The notes: generated by a model not told the origin, from the sequence alone. Positions 17,001 through 27,340 are shown, counted from the stretch's first letter. The stretch is DNA of 64,000 nt from Vulcanimicrobiota bacterium (GCA_023447635.1 JAEXNA010000037.1:1-64000), one strand, 5' to 3'. Numbers and translations: made by a program.

Positions 17001-20000
17001 AAAGAGCAGGGCGTTGACAAAAGTCGAGGAGCTTCCATCGGCGAGACCGCTCTCTATATCGCCCCAAGCTGTTGCGCTGAAATCGACTCCGCCTGCACCG
17101 TTCCGGTCGTTGATCGCCGTGATATCGGCATCGCCCAGGTTGATGCTCCCGCCACTCGAAACCAGGGTCACAGTAGCCGAGGGCGAGCCGTAAGACTGAA
17201 AGTGAAGGTCCAAACCCGAGCCGTCGAGGTCGATATCGCCCACCGCGCTCACGCTGAGCTGGTTGGTCGAGAGTCCGACGTTGCGGACCGTCGTGCCGGT
17301 CAGGTCTACCGCCCCGCCCGAGCTGATCGTCACCCCACCGGACTTGACTTCAGGGTTGAAATCGCCGGCGAGCTGTGTTGCAGCGTTGACCTGACCACCT
17401 CGCATCGACACATCACCCAGCGAGATGATGGACAGCGCCCCGCGGTCCAACGCGTTGACGTCGAGCCCATTCAAGTTGACCTCGGAGTCGCCCGTCAGGG
17501 TCACGTTTCCGTAATTTCTCAACCGCCCGCTCAGGGCCAAATCGCCTGAGGCATCGAAGTTCACTGTATAAACCCCAGAGCCGTTCTCGTTGAGCAGACT
17601 CAGGTCGGCAAACATGATGTCTCCGGTCTGGGCCGTCATCAGCACGTTGCCGTCGAGTGTGAAGACGTTGGCGTAGGACGCCGCGCTACCGTCGCTTGCA
17701 CCTCCCAAAATGTCCTCAGCCGCCGTTAGGGTCAGATTGACCCCGGCTGTGCCGTTCACCTCGTTAACAGCGCGAATATCAGCGTCTCCCAGGTTGATAG
17801 AGCCGTCCCTGGACAGCAGCGACACAAGAGAAGAAGTGCCTCCGAAGGAGACAAGAGCCAGGTTAAGATCGGCGCCGTCCAAGAGGATATCTCCTGCGGC
17901 ATCGAGGCTCAAAGGAGACGCAGAAGTTCCCCGAGTTCTCAGCGTGGTGTCGCGAAGGTCGATATAGCTTCCAGAATCTATCGATATACCGCCCGTCGTC
18001 AATGACGGGACGGTCGCTAGAGAGGGGTTGATCTGGCTTCCCACCATCGAAACAAAATCCCCGGCTGTAATATCGATGACCCCTCCGGCACTGATATCGA
18101 GGAGCAGATTGTCCATCGTCACCGAGCCGGGGACATCCACGACGAAGGAGCGTGCAAAGCGGAAGTCCCCACCCAGCACCAGATTGTTGCCCACATCGAG
18201 AACGAAATCGTCAGCGCTTACCGGGCCTTGATTGGTAAAATGGACATCCTGAAGAACGATGTCGCCTACCTGGCTGGTCAGAGCAACCTGCCCGTCGAAC
18301 AGAAAGGTGTTTCGAAAAGCTCCCGGAGTCAAGTCAGGGGCTGCCGTGGTTATGTTCTGATCGGCATTTAGCGTTACGTTGACACCGGCCACGCCGTTCC
18401 GGTCGTTGATCGCCGTGATATCGGCATCGCCCAGGTTGATGCTCCCGCCACTCGAGGTCAGAGAAACTGCCGCCGAAGGGGTACCATAAGACTGGAGGTG
18501 AAGGGCCAAACCGCCGCCGTTGAGGTCGATGTCCCCCACGGCTCTTACTTCAAGTTGGTTGGCCGACGTTCCGACGTTCCGAATCGAGGTGCCGGTCAGG
18601 TCTACCGCCCCTCCCGAACGAAGGGTGACCCCGCCAGATTTGGCCTCGACGTTATTGTCACCAAGGAGGACCGTCTCGTCGTTGACGCGGCTTCCTCGCA
18701 TCGACACGTCGCCCAGAGAAGTGATGGCCAGCGCTCCCCGGTCCAGCGCGTTGACGTTCAAGCCGTCGAGTGTGACGCTGGAGTCTCCGGTCAGGGTCAC
18801 CCCGCCGTAGTTGCGCAGACGACCGCCCAGCGTCAGGTCGCCAGCGGCGTCGAACTGCAACGAATACGTTCCCGATCCGTCCTCGTTGAGCAAGCTCAGG
18901 TCGGCCAACACGATGTCTCCGGTCTGGCTCGTCACCGCGACGTCGCCATCGAGCGTCCAGACATTCGTGTAGGTCGTCGGGCTGCCATCGGCCGCTCCGC
19001 CCAGGATGTCCTGAGCCGCCGTCAAGGTCAGGTTTACCCCGGCCCCGCCGTTACGATCGTTGACCGCCGTGATATCGGCGCCCCCTAAATTGATACTCCC
19101 GCCGCTCGAGACCAGGGCAACTGTCGCCGAGTCCGTGTCGTAGGACTGCAGGTGAAGATCCAAACCGCCGCCGTCGAGGTTGATGTCCCCCGTCGCGTTC
19201 ACGCTAAGCTGGTTGGTCGAGAGTCCGACATTGCGGATCGTCGTGCCGGTCAGGTCCACCGCCCCGCCCGAGCTAATCGTCACCCCACCGGACTTGACCT
19301 CAGCGTTGGAATCGCCGGCGATTTGTGTTTCAGCGTTGACCTGACCACCTCGCATCGATACATCCCCAAAGGACGTGATAGCAAGCGCCCCACGGTCCAA
19401 CGCGTTGACGTCGAGTCCGTTCAAATTGACCTCGGAGTCGCCCGTCAGGGTCACGTTTCCGTAATTTCTCAACCGACCGCCCAGGGCCAACTCGCCTGAG
19501 GCATCGAGGTTCACTGTATAAACCCCAGAGCCGTTCTCGTTGAGCAGACTCAGGTCGGCAAACATGATGTCTCCGGTCTGGGCCGTCATCAGCACGTTGC
19601 CGTCGAGTGTGAAGACGTTGGCGTAGGACGTAGCAACACCATCGCTTGCACCTCCCAAAATGTCCTCAGCCGCCGTCAAGGTCAGGTTTACTCCGGCCCC
19701 GCCGCTCCGATCGTTGACCGCCGTGATATCGGCGCCCCCTAAATTGATGCTCCCGCCGCTCGAGACCAGAGACACCGTGGCCGAGTCCGTGCCGTAGGAC
19801 TGAAGGTGAAAGTCCAAACTGCCGCCGTCGAGGTCGATATCCCCCACCGCGTCCACGCTTAGCTGGTTGGTCGAAAGTCCGACGTTGCGAATCGAGGTGC
19901 CGGTCAGATCTACCGCCCCTCCCGAACGAAGGGTGACCCCGCCAGATTTGGCCTCGGTGTTATTGTCACCAAGGAGGACCGTCTCGTCGTTGACGCGGCT

Positions 20001-22154
20001 TCCTCGCATCGACACGTCGCCCAGGGACGTGATGGCCAGCGCTCCCCGGCCCAGCGCGTTGACGTTCAAGCCGTCGAGTGTGACGCTGGAGTCTCCGGTC
20101 AGGGTCACCCCGCCGTAGTTGCGCAGACGACCGGCCAACGTCAGGTCGCCAGCGGCGTCGAACTGCACCGAATACGTTCCCGATCCGTCCTCGTTGAGCA
20201 AGCTCAGGTCGGCCAACACGATGTCTCCGGTCTGGCTCGTCACCGCGACGTCGCCATCGAGCGTCCAGACATTCGTGTAAGTCGTCGGGCTGCCGTCGGC
20301 CGCTCCGCCCAGGATATCCTGAGCCGCCGTCAAGGTCAGGTTTACCCCGGCCCAGCCGGACAGTTCGTTGACCGCCCTGAAATCCGAGCCTCCAAGTTGG
20401 ATAAGGCCAGCCGTCGCAATGAGCGAGGCCGTGGCCGAGCCCGCGGAGAAAGAGCGAACACCGAGGTCGACGTACGCGTTTTGGAAAACGATGTCGCGCC
20501 CCGCCGTCACCGTGAGGGGCGTCAGCGAGCTTGTTTCGATATCGACCAGCGAATTTGCGAAGTCTACGTCGCGTCCCGCGTTCACGGTCAGGGCTGTCGT
20601 GCCAGAGTTCGCCAGAAAGAACTGACCGTTGCCGAGATCGATGTCTCCGTCAGCCTCGAGCAGCATGGATGTCATACCGCGATAGGTGGTTCCGTTGTCA
20701 CCGAAATCCAAACGACCGCCGCTGCCCGTCTCCGTCCCGGCCCGCAAGGTGACCGAGCGGTTGACGGACGACGCGACAGGACGAAAATCCACCGCGTTGG
20801 TGCTGGTCGCTCCCGTCCCCGCGATGGAGAGGTCAAAAATCAGGTCTCCCGTGCTTTCGAGAGTGACGGAACTTGCATTTCCCAAAGTTCGGAGCCAGCC
20901 CGCACCGATCCGCGTCCGCCCGTCGCCGTCGACCGTGGGTCCCTGGCTCGAATCGATGATCAGGATATGGGTAGGGTCCAGTAGGAAGCTTCCCTCGATG
21001 CCTCCACTGGCGGAAAAGTCCATCTCCCCCAGCAGATTCACCGTGTCGCCGCTGACCTCGATGAAGCCGCCGTTGCGGCCGGCGACCGCCAGCTGTGCTC
21101 CCTCCTGGACGTCGGTATGGCCGGTCGCCCCCGGCGACATCCCCGAGAGCACCAGAACGTCTCCACCGTTCCCCAAGCCAGAGACTCCAGAAGCGCTGGT
21201 CGTCGAGCCGTCCGTCACGATCGTGGTTCGAGAAGAATCTAAATAAACCGAGCCGGCCTCGCCAGACCCCACCCCGTCAGCCTTGATCGTCCCGCCTTGC
21301 ACTAGCAGCCCCGACGAGCTGCGCAGCTGAATCGAGCCGTCGGCCCCGCGAACAAGCTGGTCGGCGCGCCGAGTCGAATCGACCCCGAGCGCGTCAGCCA
21401 GAACGTCGCTGACCATCCCCGGCCCAAGCAGTACGGTACCGGGCGTCGCCTGGCTACCCACCGTGTAGTGCACCAGATCCCGGCCATCAAGATTCAGTGT
21501 GGTCTGCTCGCCCGCCAGGAGGGCAACCTTGCCCATCTGGGCGATGATGGTTCCTTCGTTGATCACGGTGGGCGCGGTCAGGACGACGTAGCCCGCCTTG
21601 TTGACCGAAATCTTACCCTGATTGATGATCGAGGCTAGCTCGCCTTGAGGATCCTGGACGAAGTTGTAGCGCCCGGCCAGGAAGTCCTGGTCGGTGATGT
21701 TCAGCGTCGAAGCGACCAGGCCGCCCACGTTGACCACCGAGCCGGGGCCAAAGACGATCCCCTGCGGATTGATCAAGAAGACGTTCCCGTTGGCGCTCAG
21801 GCTGCCCAAAATGCTGGACGGATCGCCGCCCGTCACCCGGTTCAAGATAACCGAAAGCTGTCCCGGCTGGAGGAATCTGACCGACTCTCCGACCCCGATC
21901 GAGAAGCTGTTCCAGTCCACGATCGCCTTGTCCGTCAACTGCTGGATCTGGGCGTCCACGCCGGGCGTGAACTGCACCTGCCCGTGACGAACGGTGGGAC
22001 CGCTGGGGTTGGCCAGGGCCGCGCTCGATAGGGTCAACAAGCAGCCCGCGATAGAGCTCAAAAGTTGGGTTCGCCGGGCCTTGGCCCCAGGCGAGAGCAG
22101 AGCGCTCCAGGCCTTACCCAACTTGCGCCACGGCTTCCGCGCCTTACCCAACAT
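14049..22154 (-). CDS. Giant TpsA-like filamentous-haemagglutinin exoprotein
   Basis: A protein of about 2,701 residues. The start at 22154 (GGGGGGT upstream) gives a long, basic, extended signal peptide (MLGKARKPWRKL, later LLSSIAGCLLTLSSAALA). The two-partner-secretion domain follows, with IVDWNSFSIGVGESVRFLQP, ILNRVTGGDPSSILGSL and NGNVFLINPQGIVFGPGS; the NPQG motif is diagnostic. The bulk is beta-helix sequence with about six ~217-residue repeats. Near the C-terminus is a run of Asn-Pro-Gly triplets, then an acidic/basic end. It is probably a secreted or surface-anchored adhesin. No TpsB transporter is in the window. An open frame continues upstream to 22265 but adds no signal-like sequence. 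Confidence 0.9.
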   Translation of the reverse strand: MLGKARKPWRKLGKAWSALLSPGAKARRTQLLSSIAGCLLTLSSAALANPSGPTVRHGQVQFTPGVDAQIQQLTDKAIVDWNSFSIGVGESVRFLQPGQLSVILNRVTGGDPSSILGSLSANGNVFLINPQGIVFGPGSVVNVGGLVASTLNITDQDFLAGRYNFVQDPQGELASIINQGKISVNKAGYVVLTAPTVINEGTIIAQMGKVALLAGEQTTLNLDGRDLVHYTVGSQATPGTVLLGPGMVSDVLADALGVDSTRRADQLVRGADGSIQLRSSSGLLVQGGTIKADGVGSGEAGSVYLDSSRTTIVTDGSTTSASGVSGLGNGGDVLVLSGMSPGATGHTDVQEGAQLAVAGRNGGFIEVSGDTVNLLGEMDFSASGGIEGSFLLDPTHILIIDSSQGPTVDGDGRTRIGAGWLRTLGNASSVTLESTGDLIFDLSIAGTGATSTNAVDFRPVASSVNRSVTLRAGTETGSGGRLDFGDNGTTYRGMTSMLLEADGDIDLGNGQFFLANSGTTALTVNAGRDVDFANSLVDIETSSLTPLTVTAGRDIVFQNAYVDLGVRSFSAGSATASLIATAGLIQLGGSDFRAVNELSGWAGVNLTLTAAQDILGGAADGSPTTYTNVWTLDGDVAVTSQTGDIVLADLSLLNEDGSGTYSVQFDAAGDLTLAGRLRNYGGVTLTGDSSVTLDGLNVNALGRGALAITSLGDVSMRGSRVNDETVLLGDNNTEAKSGGVTLRSGGAVDLTGTSIRNVGLSTNQLSVDAVGDIDLDGGSLDFHLQSYGTDSATVSLVSSGGSINLGGADITAVNDRSGGAGVNLTLTAAEDILGGASDGVATSYANVFTLDGNVLMTAQTGDIMFADLSLLNENGSGVYTVNLDASGELALGGRLRNYGNVTLTGDSEVNLNGLDVNALDRGALAITSFGDVSMRGGQVNAETQIAGDSNAEVKSGGVTISSGGAVDLTGTTIRNVGLSTNQLSVNATGDINLDGGGLDLHLQSYDTDSATVALVSSGGSINLGGADITAVNDRNGGAGVNLTLTAAQDILGGAADGSPTTYTNVWTLDGDVAVTSQTGDIVLADLSLLNEDGSGTYSLQFDAAGDLTLGGRLRNYGGVTLTGDSSVTLDGLNVNALDRGALAITSLGDVSMRGSRVNDETVLLGDNNVEAKSGGVTLRSGGAVDLTGTSIRNVGTSANQLEVRAVGDIDLNGGGLALHLQSYGTPSAAVSLTSSGGSINLGDADITAINDRNGVAGVNVTLNADQNITTAAPDLTPGAFRNTFLFDGQVALTSQVGDIVLQDVHFTNQGPVSADDFVLDVGNNLVLGGDFRFARSFVVDVPGSVTMDNLLLDISAGGVIDITAGDFVSMVGSQINPSLATVPSLTTGGISIDSGSYIDLRDTTLRTRGTSASPLSLDAAGDILLDGADLNLALVSFGGTSSLVSLLSRDGSINLGDADIRAVNEVNGTAGVNLTLTAAEDILGGASDGSAASYANVFTLDGNVLMTAQTGDIMFADLSLLNENGSGVYTVNFDASGDLALSGRLRNYGNVTLTGDSEVNLNGLDVNALDRGALSIISLGDVSMRGGQVNAATQLAGDFNPEVKSGGVTISSGGAVDLTGTTVRNVGLSTNQLSVSAVGDIDLDGSGLDLHFQSYGSPSATVTLVSSGGSINLGDADITAINDRNGAGGVDFSATAWGDIESGLADGSSSTFVNALLFDGTVTMSSQDGDILLHDIDYVNQGTGTQLPQLSAAGDVLLGGRMTFLETFLIEAPGSVTFQDLTLDVKGFGDITVRAGESIAITNSRINAGANNDSGSILFDAVGSVDLSNSLIRTSGVSVTPLTIEAGGDVQLDGADIDLDYRTTGNVSALFSVDAGGSITLGTMSLVAENLGSGSGGFNVVLTADGNITAASANGLPASSTSLSTEGGFVMRAGGAINLGDLALTTLAGTGVKTTEIIAAGNVSLGESVLTLLDDVVIGSGATMNLDRLTLSTPGDVTLAATSGISSNGTTITTPDLTVHGFNTATGAPDATLAVGGDVTLRTVSAVNTDVSVYAQGDIRLTHSGAGDFTTERRGVEGVGGAGSAASLHSLGGDIEVTTDGNIRIGKGAGDGNSALILAEGQDSRVYLRGERILDQNDGTNAVTDVQAGGEIELRAGVSLGARSGTGALELQARDIILDASQPTAGGIEVTARILGGNGYLEVRGDGSDIQVTDTVSNGALRVTQSAGTSQLSLGPVSARDVYYRDDNGVAIGSVNVGTGQRVGVQALGGDITGSGSPGTTHVTSSGDLLLAASGDIGQRGQPLVLSGGTVAAQSGGEILLDGNGSSLTVGGATLVDRNGASRFARQGLTSPGDIAVDMSGSGSELRLNANVASGTAVAFDVLSGNIVQAVGQTVAAPTVALRVGGNAGEFTPNGESELRIDADRLVIDVDGDALVSRAVGDIALTSTATIAGENYQASGTGGDLRVRALDGSLALNTDLVAGGDAALVSGTQLVVGAQQVANNVVLNGSLTAGQNLTVLSGGGIQRVSGTLIAPNIGLGAGTIIGNPVQPLLISANQVSFAGPTPANVTDTDGYTQVNQVSAVGITVNMQTSAIPNPTNPGNPGNPGNPGNPGNPGNPTNPGGSNGGLLTPGGSGLPPEVVQQYPLSQDQIQTPEDDELEEEKRRDQALDLEVIDPAAPPQSSWWGNENLLRRKYREPGT
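14300..14370 (-). repeat. Short tandem repeat encoding (Asn-Pro-Gly)n
   Basis: About six to seven copies of a 9-base unit (variants of ttgccggga) encode a run of Asn-Pro-Gly triplets near the exoprotein C-terminus. Copies differ by single synonymous changes. It is likely a flexible, Pro/Gly-rich linker. Repeat units of nine bases keep the frame, so copy-number change would alter only linker length. Confidence 0.75.
16440..20400 (-). repeat. Six ~650-bp direct repeats in the exoprotein gene
   Basis: A phrase of the form LDGxVxxTxQxGDIxxxDLSLLNE recurs roughly every 650 bases (at about 20188, 19533, 18881, 18225, 17583 and 16950). Units 1 and 3 are nearly identical to each other, as are units 2 and 5. 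Units 4 and 6 are diverged. The pattern implies duplication of a two-unit block followed by partial homogenisation. Boundaries are approximate. Confidence 0.8.
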
Positions 22155-22276
22155 CTCACTACCCCCCACGGCGGGCCTCCCTGCAAAGTCAAAAATGCTT
22201 CCTTGGCTGTTAAGAACCCCGGAAAAAACTCCTGCCTTCAAAGGTTCCTTGACAGCTGGGGACAAAGGTTGCCATC

Positions 22277-23323
22277 ATGGCCGGAGTGGACATCAGCTTA
22301 AACGCAATCCCCCGCGCCTTCGTTCCCGTCCGACCCAATGGGCCGAGCGGATCGGCGAAGGTGTCCCAGGCGGCTCTTCCCCAGGACGGATGGAGCCGCT
22401 CCTCGTCCTTGCCCCAGTCTACTCCAGCGACGAACGCCTGGGCTGTGCGTCAGGCCACACAAGGCAGCATCGAATCCTCCTTAGGCTCGTTCCAACCGCT
22501 GCACAACGCCGTAGAGATCAGCAAAGAGCAGCGCTCGACCCCGGTGCCTACCGAGGTCCTGGACCGGGCCCAGGCCTATCTCGACCGAGGCGACCGCGGA
22601 GCCGCCTACCTGACCCTTTATCAGGAGCTAGGCAACGAACAGATCCTGATCCAGACCGGGATCACGACCTACACCGGATTCTGGGGCTCGGGCGCCTTGA
22701 CGGGCAACTCGCTGGCCCAGCAGAACGGCGGCGAGCGTTATACCACACCGCTCGATCAGTTCTCCGTCGACATTGCTCAGGCTACCATCGATGTCATCCG
22801 TCGCGACCTCGACAACGGCGGCAGCGGGCGTCTGAGCGACGACCAGTTCCAGAGCGCCGACCGCCAGGTGTGGAAGGATAAGGGGATGCCGGAACTGTTC
22901 CCCGGCAACGTCCAGTTCATGGACTTCTGGAATCATGACGACGACCATCAGACCGCCTTTTTCTCGGCCAGTACGCTGAGCATGGTCGGTGCCGGCGTCC
23001 GCGCCCTGGTCCCCAACACAAGCTTTCTAGGTCTCAACGAGGACGGGCGCAACCTGAACTCTCTGGCCGGGAAACGGCCGGCCGAGTTTGCCGACGATCC
23101 GAACTTCACCATCCACGGCGGCGACAAAGACCGCTTTCTTACCGTGGTGGACAACCGCACCGGATTCATCGAGGCGTTCTGGGACAAGCGTCCGCGCATC
23201 GCGGGTGGGCTGGTCCCGCTCCGCCAGCTTCCGAACAAGGCGCTGGCCAAGGACTCTCCCGAGTACGCTCAGCGCAAGGTGCTCTACGAAAGCCTCGGCG
23301 CCAACCGCCACCGCCCGGCCTAA
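22277..23323 (+). CDS. Protein of unknown function, 348 aa
   Basis: An AAAGG site precedes the ATG by eight bases. The N-terminal ~85 residues are Pro/Ser/Gln-rich and look disordered. The remainder mixes a short helical segment (VLDRAQAYLDRGDRGAAYLTLYQEL, TPR-like in flavour), ITTYTGFWGSGALTGNSLAQ, and an acidic, His-rich stretch MDFWNHDDDHQTAFFSAS that could bind a metal. No signal peptide and no recognised family. It is divergent from the exoprotein gene and convergent with the cyclase gene, four bases apart. Confidence 0.65.
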   Translation: MAGVDISLNAIPRAFVPVRPNGPSGSAKVSQAALPQDGWSRSSSLPQSTPATNAWAVRQATQGSIESSLGSFQPLHNAVEISKEQRSTPVPTEVLDRAQAYLDRGDRGAAYLTLYQELGNEQILIQTGITTYTGFWGSGALTGNSLAQQNGGERYTTPLDQFSVDIAQATIDVIRRDLDNGGSGRLSDDQFQSADRQVWKDKGMPELFPGNVQFMDFWNHDDDHQTAFFSASTLSMVGAGVRALVPNTSFLGLNEDGRNLNSLAGKRPAEFADDPNFTIHGGDKDRFLTVVDNRTGFIEAFWDKRPRIAGGLVPLRQLPNKALAKDSPEYAQRKVLYESLGANRHRPA

Positions 23324-23327
23324 GACT

Positions 23328-24584
23328 TTAGAGAGCTAGACCGGTCACCCCGAACAGTTCGACCGGGGTCTCCCGTCCCTTCACCGTGGTGGTGCCAAGC
23401 GGCGTCAAGACAAACTCGACTCCCAGCGCCTCGCGCGTCGATCCCGTGATGATCGTTTTCACGCCTTTCTCGCGAGTCAGCTTCTCGACCCGGGCGGCCA
23501 GGTTCGTGTTATCGCCCATGGCCGCAAACTCGTACTTACCGGTAAAGCCGACATCCCCCACCATGACTTCGCCGCTGTTGATCCCCACGCCGGCCTGCAG
23601 CGAAGGACGCCCTTCCCCACTCCACTTCTGGTTCAGTTCGGCCAGCTTCCGCTGCATCTCCAGCGCCGCGCGTACCGCGTTCCCGGGCGCCTTTTCGTCC
23701 GGGCCGTCAGCCCCAAACACGGCCATCATGGCGTCGCCCAGGAAGGTCAGCAGCACCCCGCCGTGGGCCTTGATGACTTTGCCCAGTCCGCCGTAAAACT
23801 CGTTCATCTGCCCGATGGTCTCTTCCAGCGGCCTGCCCTCGGCAAAGGTCGAATAGTTCCACACGTCCGAAAACAGAATGGTCGCCTCCTGGGGCAGCAG
23901 ATCGCGCCGCTCCTTCTCGACCTCGCTGATGCGGAACCGCAGGAGTTGCTGACCCAGCTGGATCAGCGCCCCGTTGGGCAACTTCTCCTCGCCCGCGATC
24001 GGTTTGCCGTTGATGCGCACCGGGCTGTTGCTGGTGTCCGGGCGTAGCACGAAACTGCCCGCCCCGCGATGCAAAATCGTCGCCTGCGCACGACTGATGG
24101 TGCGGTCGTTCAGGTCGACATCGTTGGGGCGCACGCCCGAACCTCGCCCCAGGGTCAGTTCGTCGCCGTCCATCCCCCACAACTGACCACGGTGAGGATC
24201 GCTGCAGCCTTCCAGGGTTGCCAACTTTTGGTCCACGTGAAAGACGCCCACCAGGTAGTGCAGGAAGCTCAATTGGTCACCGTCTTTGAGCGGAGAGAAG
24301 GTCGACGGGCTGCCGTTGACCGAGATCGGTACCTTCGAATCGAGGTTGGTAAAAAACAGCCCGCCCTGACGGTAGTGGAAGACGGCCTGGCGGTTGGCCA
24401 GTTCCGGAGAGTCCACCGGCAGGTCGACGGGGCGTTCCCCCGGTCGTCCCAGCACCACTTCGCCCGCACAGACCGGGTAGCGCGTGCTGGTGCGACCGTC
24501 GCTGACGGTCAGCTCAAATCCAGTGCGGGTAAAGCGGGCGTCGCCCTCTTCGGCTTCGACATTGATGGTGAAATCGTCAGACAC
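23328..24584 (-). CDS. Tandem FHA domain - class III adenylate/guanylate cyclase
   Basis: 418 residues starting at GTG with AAGGAG six bases upstream. Residues ~20-110 and ~120-215 are two FHA-type phosphothreonine-binding domains (VVLGRPGERP..., LTLGRGSGVRPNDVDLNDRTISRAQATI). Residues ~230-415 are a class III nucleotide cyclase: ATILFSDVWNYSTF (first metal Asp), FLGDAMMAVFGA (second metal Asp), GVGINSGEVMVGDVG, GDNTNLAARVEKL. It is 24 bases downstream of a Ser/Thr kinase gene. The simplest reading is that the kinase autophosphorylates or phosphorylates a partner, the FHA domains dock, and cyclic nucleotide output follows. Cyclase activity is likely from the conserved Asp pair; ATP versus GTP preference is not assigned. 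Confidence 0.88.
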   Translation of the reverse strand: MSDDFTINVEAEEGDARFTRTGFELTVSDGRTSTRYPVCAGEVVLGRPGERPVDLPVDSPELANRQAVFHYRQGGLFFTNLDSKVPISVNGSPSTFSPLKDGDQLSFLHYLVGVFHVDQKLATLEGCSDPHRGQLWGMDGDELTLGRGSGVRPNDVDLNDRTISRAQATILHRGAGSFVLRPDTSNSPVRINGKPIAGEEKLPNGALIQLGQQLLRFRISEVEKERRDLLPQEATILFSDVWNYSTFAEGRPLEETIGQMNEFYGGLGKVIKAHGGVLLTFLGDAMMAVFGADGPDEKAPGNAVRAALEMQRKLAELNQKWSGEGRPSLQAGVGINSGEVMVGDVGFTGKYEFAAMGDNTNLAARVEKLTREKGVKTIITGSTREALGVEFVLTPLGTTTVKGRETPVELFGVTGLAL

Positions 24585-24608
24585 GGGAACTCCTTGGAAC
24601 GGGTAGGA

Positions 24609-25757
<1,149 letters not shown>

Positions 25758-25782
25758 TAGAGGCGGGTCACTTCCATAGAGG

Positions 25783-26208
25783 TCAAACGTCGGGAAGCAG
25801 CGCTTCGACCCGGCGCAGCAAGTCCGGGGTGGGCAAGGCGCCCACCAGGTTTTCCGCCTCGACCTGCAAGATCGCCAGCGCCTGCCCGCTGATCCCCAGG
25901 TGGCCGGCCAGACGGGCCAGGAACTGCTCCTCGTGATCGGCCAGCGTATTGTCGGCCAGCGTCACCGCCAGGGCGTAGCGCATCATCTCGAGTCGGACTC
26001 CGAAATCTTCCGGCGGAGGGGCCAGGGCGGGTTCGGGGGGGCGGGCCGCTTCATCGACCTTGGAGGCTCGCTCGGCGGCGTCAAAACCCAGTCGAGTGAG
26101 CACCTGGTCGAGCACCTGTCGCTCCTGGTCACAGATGCCGCCGTCGCACCAGGCGGCCGCGAAAGCGACGTTGGCGATAAGGTCGCGATGGGGGAGACTC
26201 TGACTCAT
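25783..26208 (-). CDS. TerB-like protein
   Basis: 141 residues, mostly alpha-helical. Two related halves are visible: LIANVAFAAAWCDGGICDQERQVLDQVLTRLG and MMRYALAVTLADNTLADHEEQFLARLAGHLG. Each carries the acidic A-x-ADG/N-x-x-x-xxE pattern of TerB/tellurite-resistance-like domains, which bind metal. The ATG at 26208 is supported by GGAGGAAG upstream; the frame stays open much further upstream, but that part is antisense to the oxidoreductase gene. First gene of the TerB-kinase-FHA/cyclase operon. TerB-like domains often appear beside signalling or stress proteins; the specific role is unknown. Confidence 0.7.
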   Translation of the reverse strand: MSQSLPHRDLIANVAFAAAWCDGGICDQERQVLDQVLTRLGFDAAERASKVDEAARPPEPALAPPPEDFGVRLEMMRYALAVTLADNTLADHEEQFLARLAGHLGISGQALAILQVEAENLVGALPTPDLLRRVEALLPDV

Positions 26209-26361
26209 CGGCGTTGCTTCCTCCCCGCCCGGTATCTTCCTTGAGAAGAGCGGGCCCTCGGGAGCCGAGCAGGCAACAGCGAGGTGAGGGTAAAGTCTCC
26301 TGGATGAGAAAGCTCGAACTTCCAGCTCTGCAACCCGCCTTTCGAGGGAAGATCTGAACCG

Positions 26362-27339
26362 ATGAAAGCCGCCTATATCCACGCCCCCGGGCCGGCCGAG
26401 ACGATCCTCTACGGAGAGCTTCCCGAGCCCGAACCACGCGCCGGGCAGGTTCTGGTACAAGTCGAGGCGGTCGCGGTCGACCATATCGACACCTACATTC
26501 GCTCTGGAGCCTACCCGCTGGCGCTGCCCGACCCGTTCATCATCGGCCGAGATCTGGTTGGGCGCGTTGTCGCGAAGGGCAAAGGCTGCCTGCAGCACGA
26601 GGTCGGAGACCGGGTTTGGGCCAACAACCAAGGGTACGACGGGCGGCAAGGTAGCTTTGCCGAACTCCTGGCCATCGATGAGGTCTGGCTCTCTCCCGTT
26701 CCCGAGGGCCTCGAAAGCACGGAGGTGGTAGCTCAGCTTCACTCCCTGCTCACGGTCTGCGCCGGACTGCTGAACAAAGCGCACCCGCGAGGCGGGGAAA
26801 GCGTGTTCCTGCGGGGAGCCGGGGAGGTCGGGTTGACAGCCCTGCGGGTGGCCAGGGCGCTCGGATGCCGGGTCGGCATCACCGCAGGTTCCGAGGAGAA
26901 AGAGCGGCAAGCCCGGGAGGCGGGAGCCGATGCGGTGGTCCGCTATCGAGAGCAAGACCTTGGCGAGGCGATCAAAGACTTCGCCCCGGACGGCGTCGAC
27001 ATTTTCTGGGACCTGACCCCCCAGCCTGACCTCTCCCTGGCCGTGGAGCTCTCGGCGCGGCGGGGACGCCTTTTGCTGGCCAGCGGTCTCGCGCATACCG
27101 CCGCCTTGCCGATCGGTCCGTTCTACACGCGCAATCTGACCCTGCACGGTTTCACCGTGACGGACCTGAGCCATCCCGAACTGATGGAGTGCGCCCTCCA
27201 GATCAATCGGCTTTTGCCATCCCTGAAGGTCGATACGCCGCAAATCCTGCCCCTGAGCGAGGCGGCCCGCGCCCATAAAATGTTGGAGGACGGAAGCGCT
27301 GGCGGCAAACTGGTGCTCGTTCCGGAGGCGGCCCTCTGA
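26362..27339 (+). CDS. MDR-superfamily NAD(P)H:quinone oxidoreductase-like protein
   Basis: 325 residues of the zinc-independent medium-chain dehydrogenase family. The N-terminus MKAAYIHAPGPAETILY, the GROES-like region (GRDLVGRVVAKGKGC...VGDRVWANNQGYDGRQGSFAE) and the Rossmann motif VFLRGAGEVGLTALRVARALG with a basic downstream GSEEKER suggest NADPH use. The zinc-ligand cysteines of alcohol dehydrogenases are absent. It ends one base before the ATP-grasp gene, so the two are surely co-transcribed. Confidence 0.85.
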   Translation: MKAAYIHAPGPAETILYGELPEPEPRAGQVLVQVEAVAVDHIDTYIRSGAYPLALPDPFIIGRDLVGRVVAKGKGCLQHEVGDRVWANNQGYDGRQGSFAELLAIDEVWLSPVPEGLESTEVVAQLHSLLTVCAGLLNKAHPRGGESVFLRGAGEVGLTALRVARALGCRVGITAGSEEKERQAREAGADAVVRYREQDLGEAIKDFAPDGVDIFWDLTPQPDLSLAVELSARRGRLLLASGLAHTAALPIGPFYTRNLTLHGFTVTDLSHPELMECALQINRLLPSLKVDTPQILPLSEAARAHKMLEDGSAGGKLVLVPEAAL

Positions 27340-27340
27340 G

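Noticed and set aside
16440..20400. Regularly spaced repeats as a CRISPR array
   Set aside because: The units are ~650 bp and coding, inside one exoprotein gene.
22155..22265. Longer start for the giant exoprotein
   Set aside because: The extra 37 residues are not signal-like and would occupy the divergent promoter region; the ATG at 22154 begins a typical extended signal.
26209..27276. N-terminal extension of the TerB-like protein
   Set aside because: The extension is antisense to the oxidoreductase; the ATG at 26208 has GGAGGAAG upstream.
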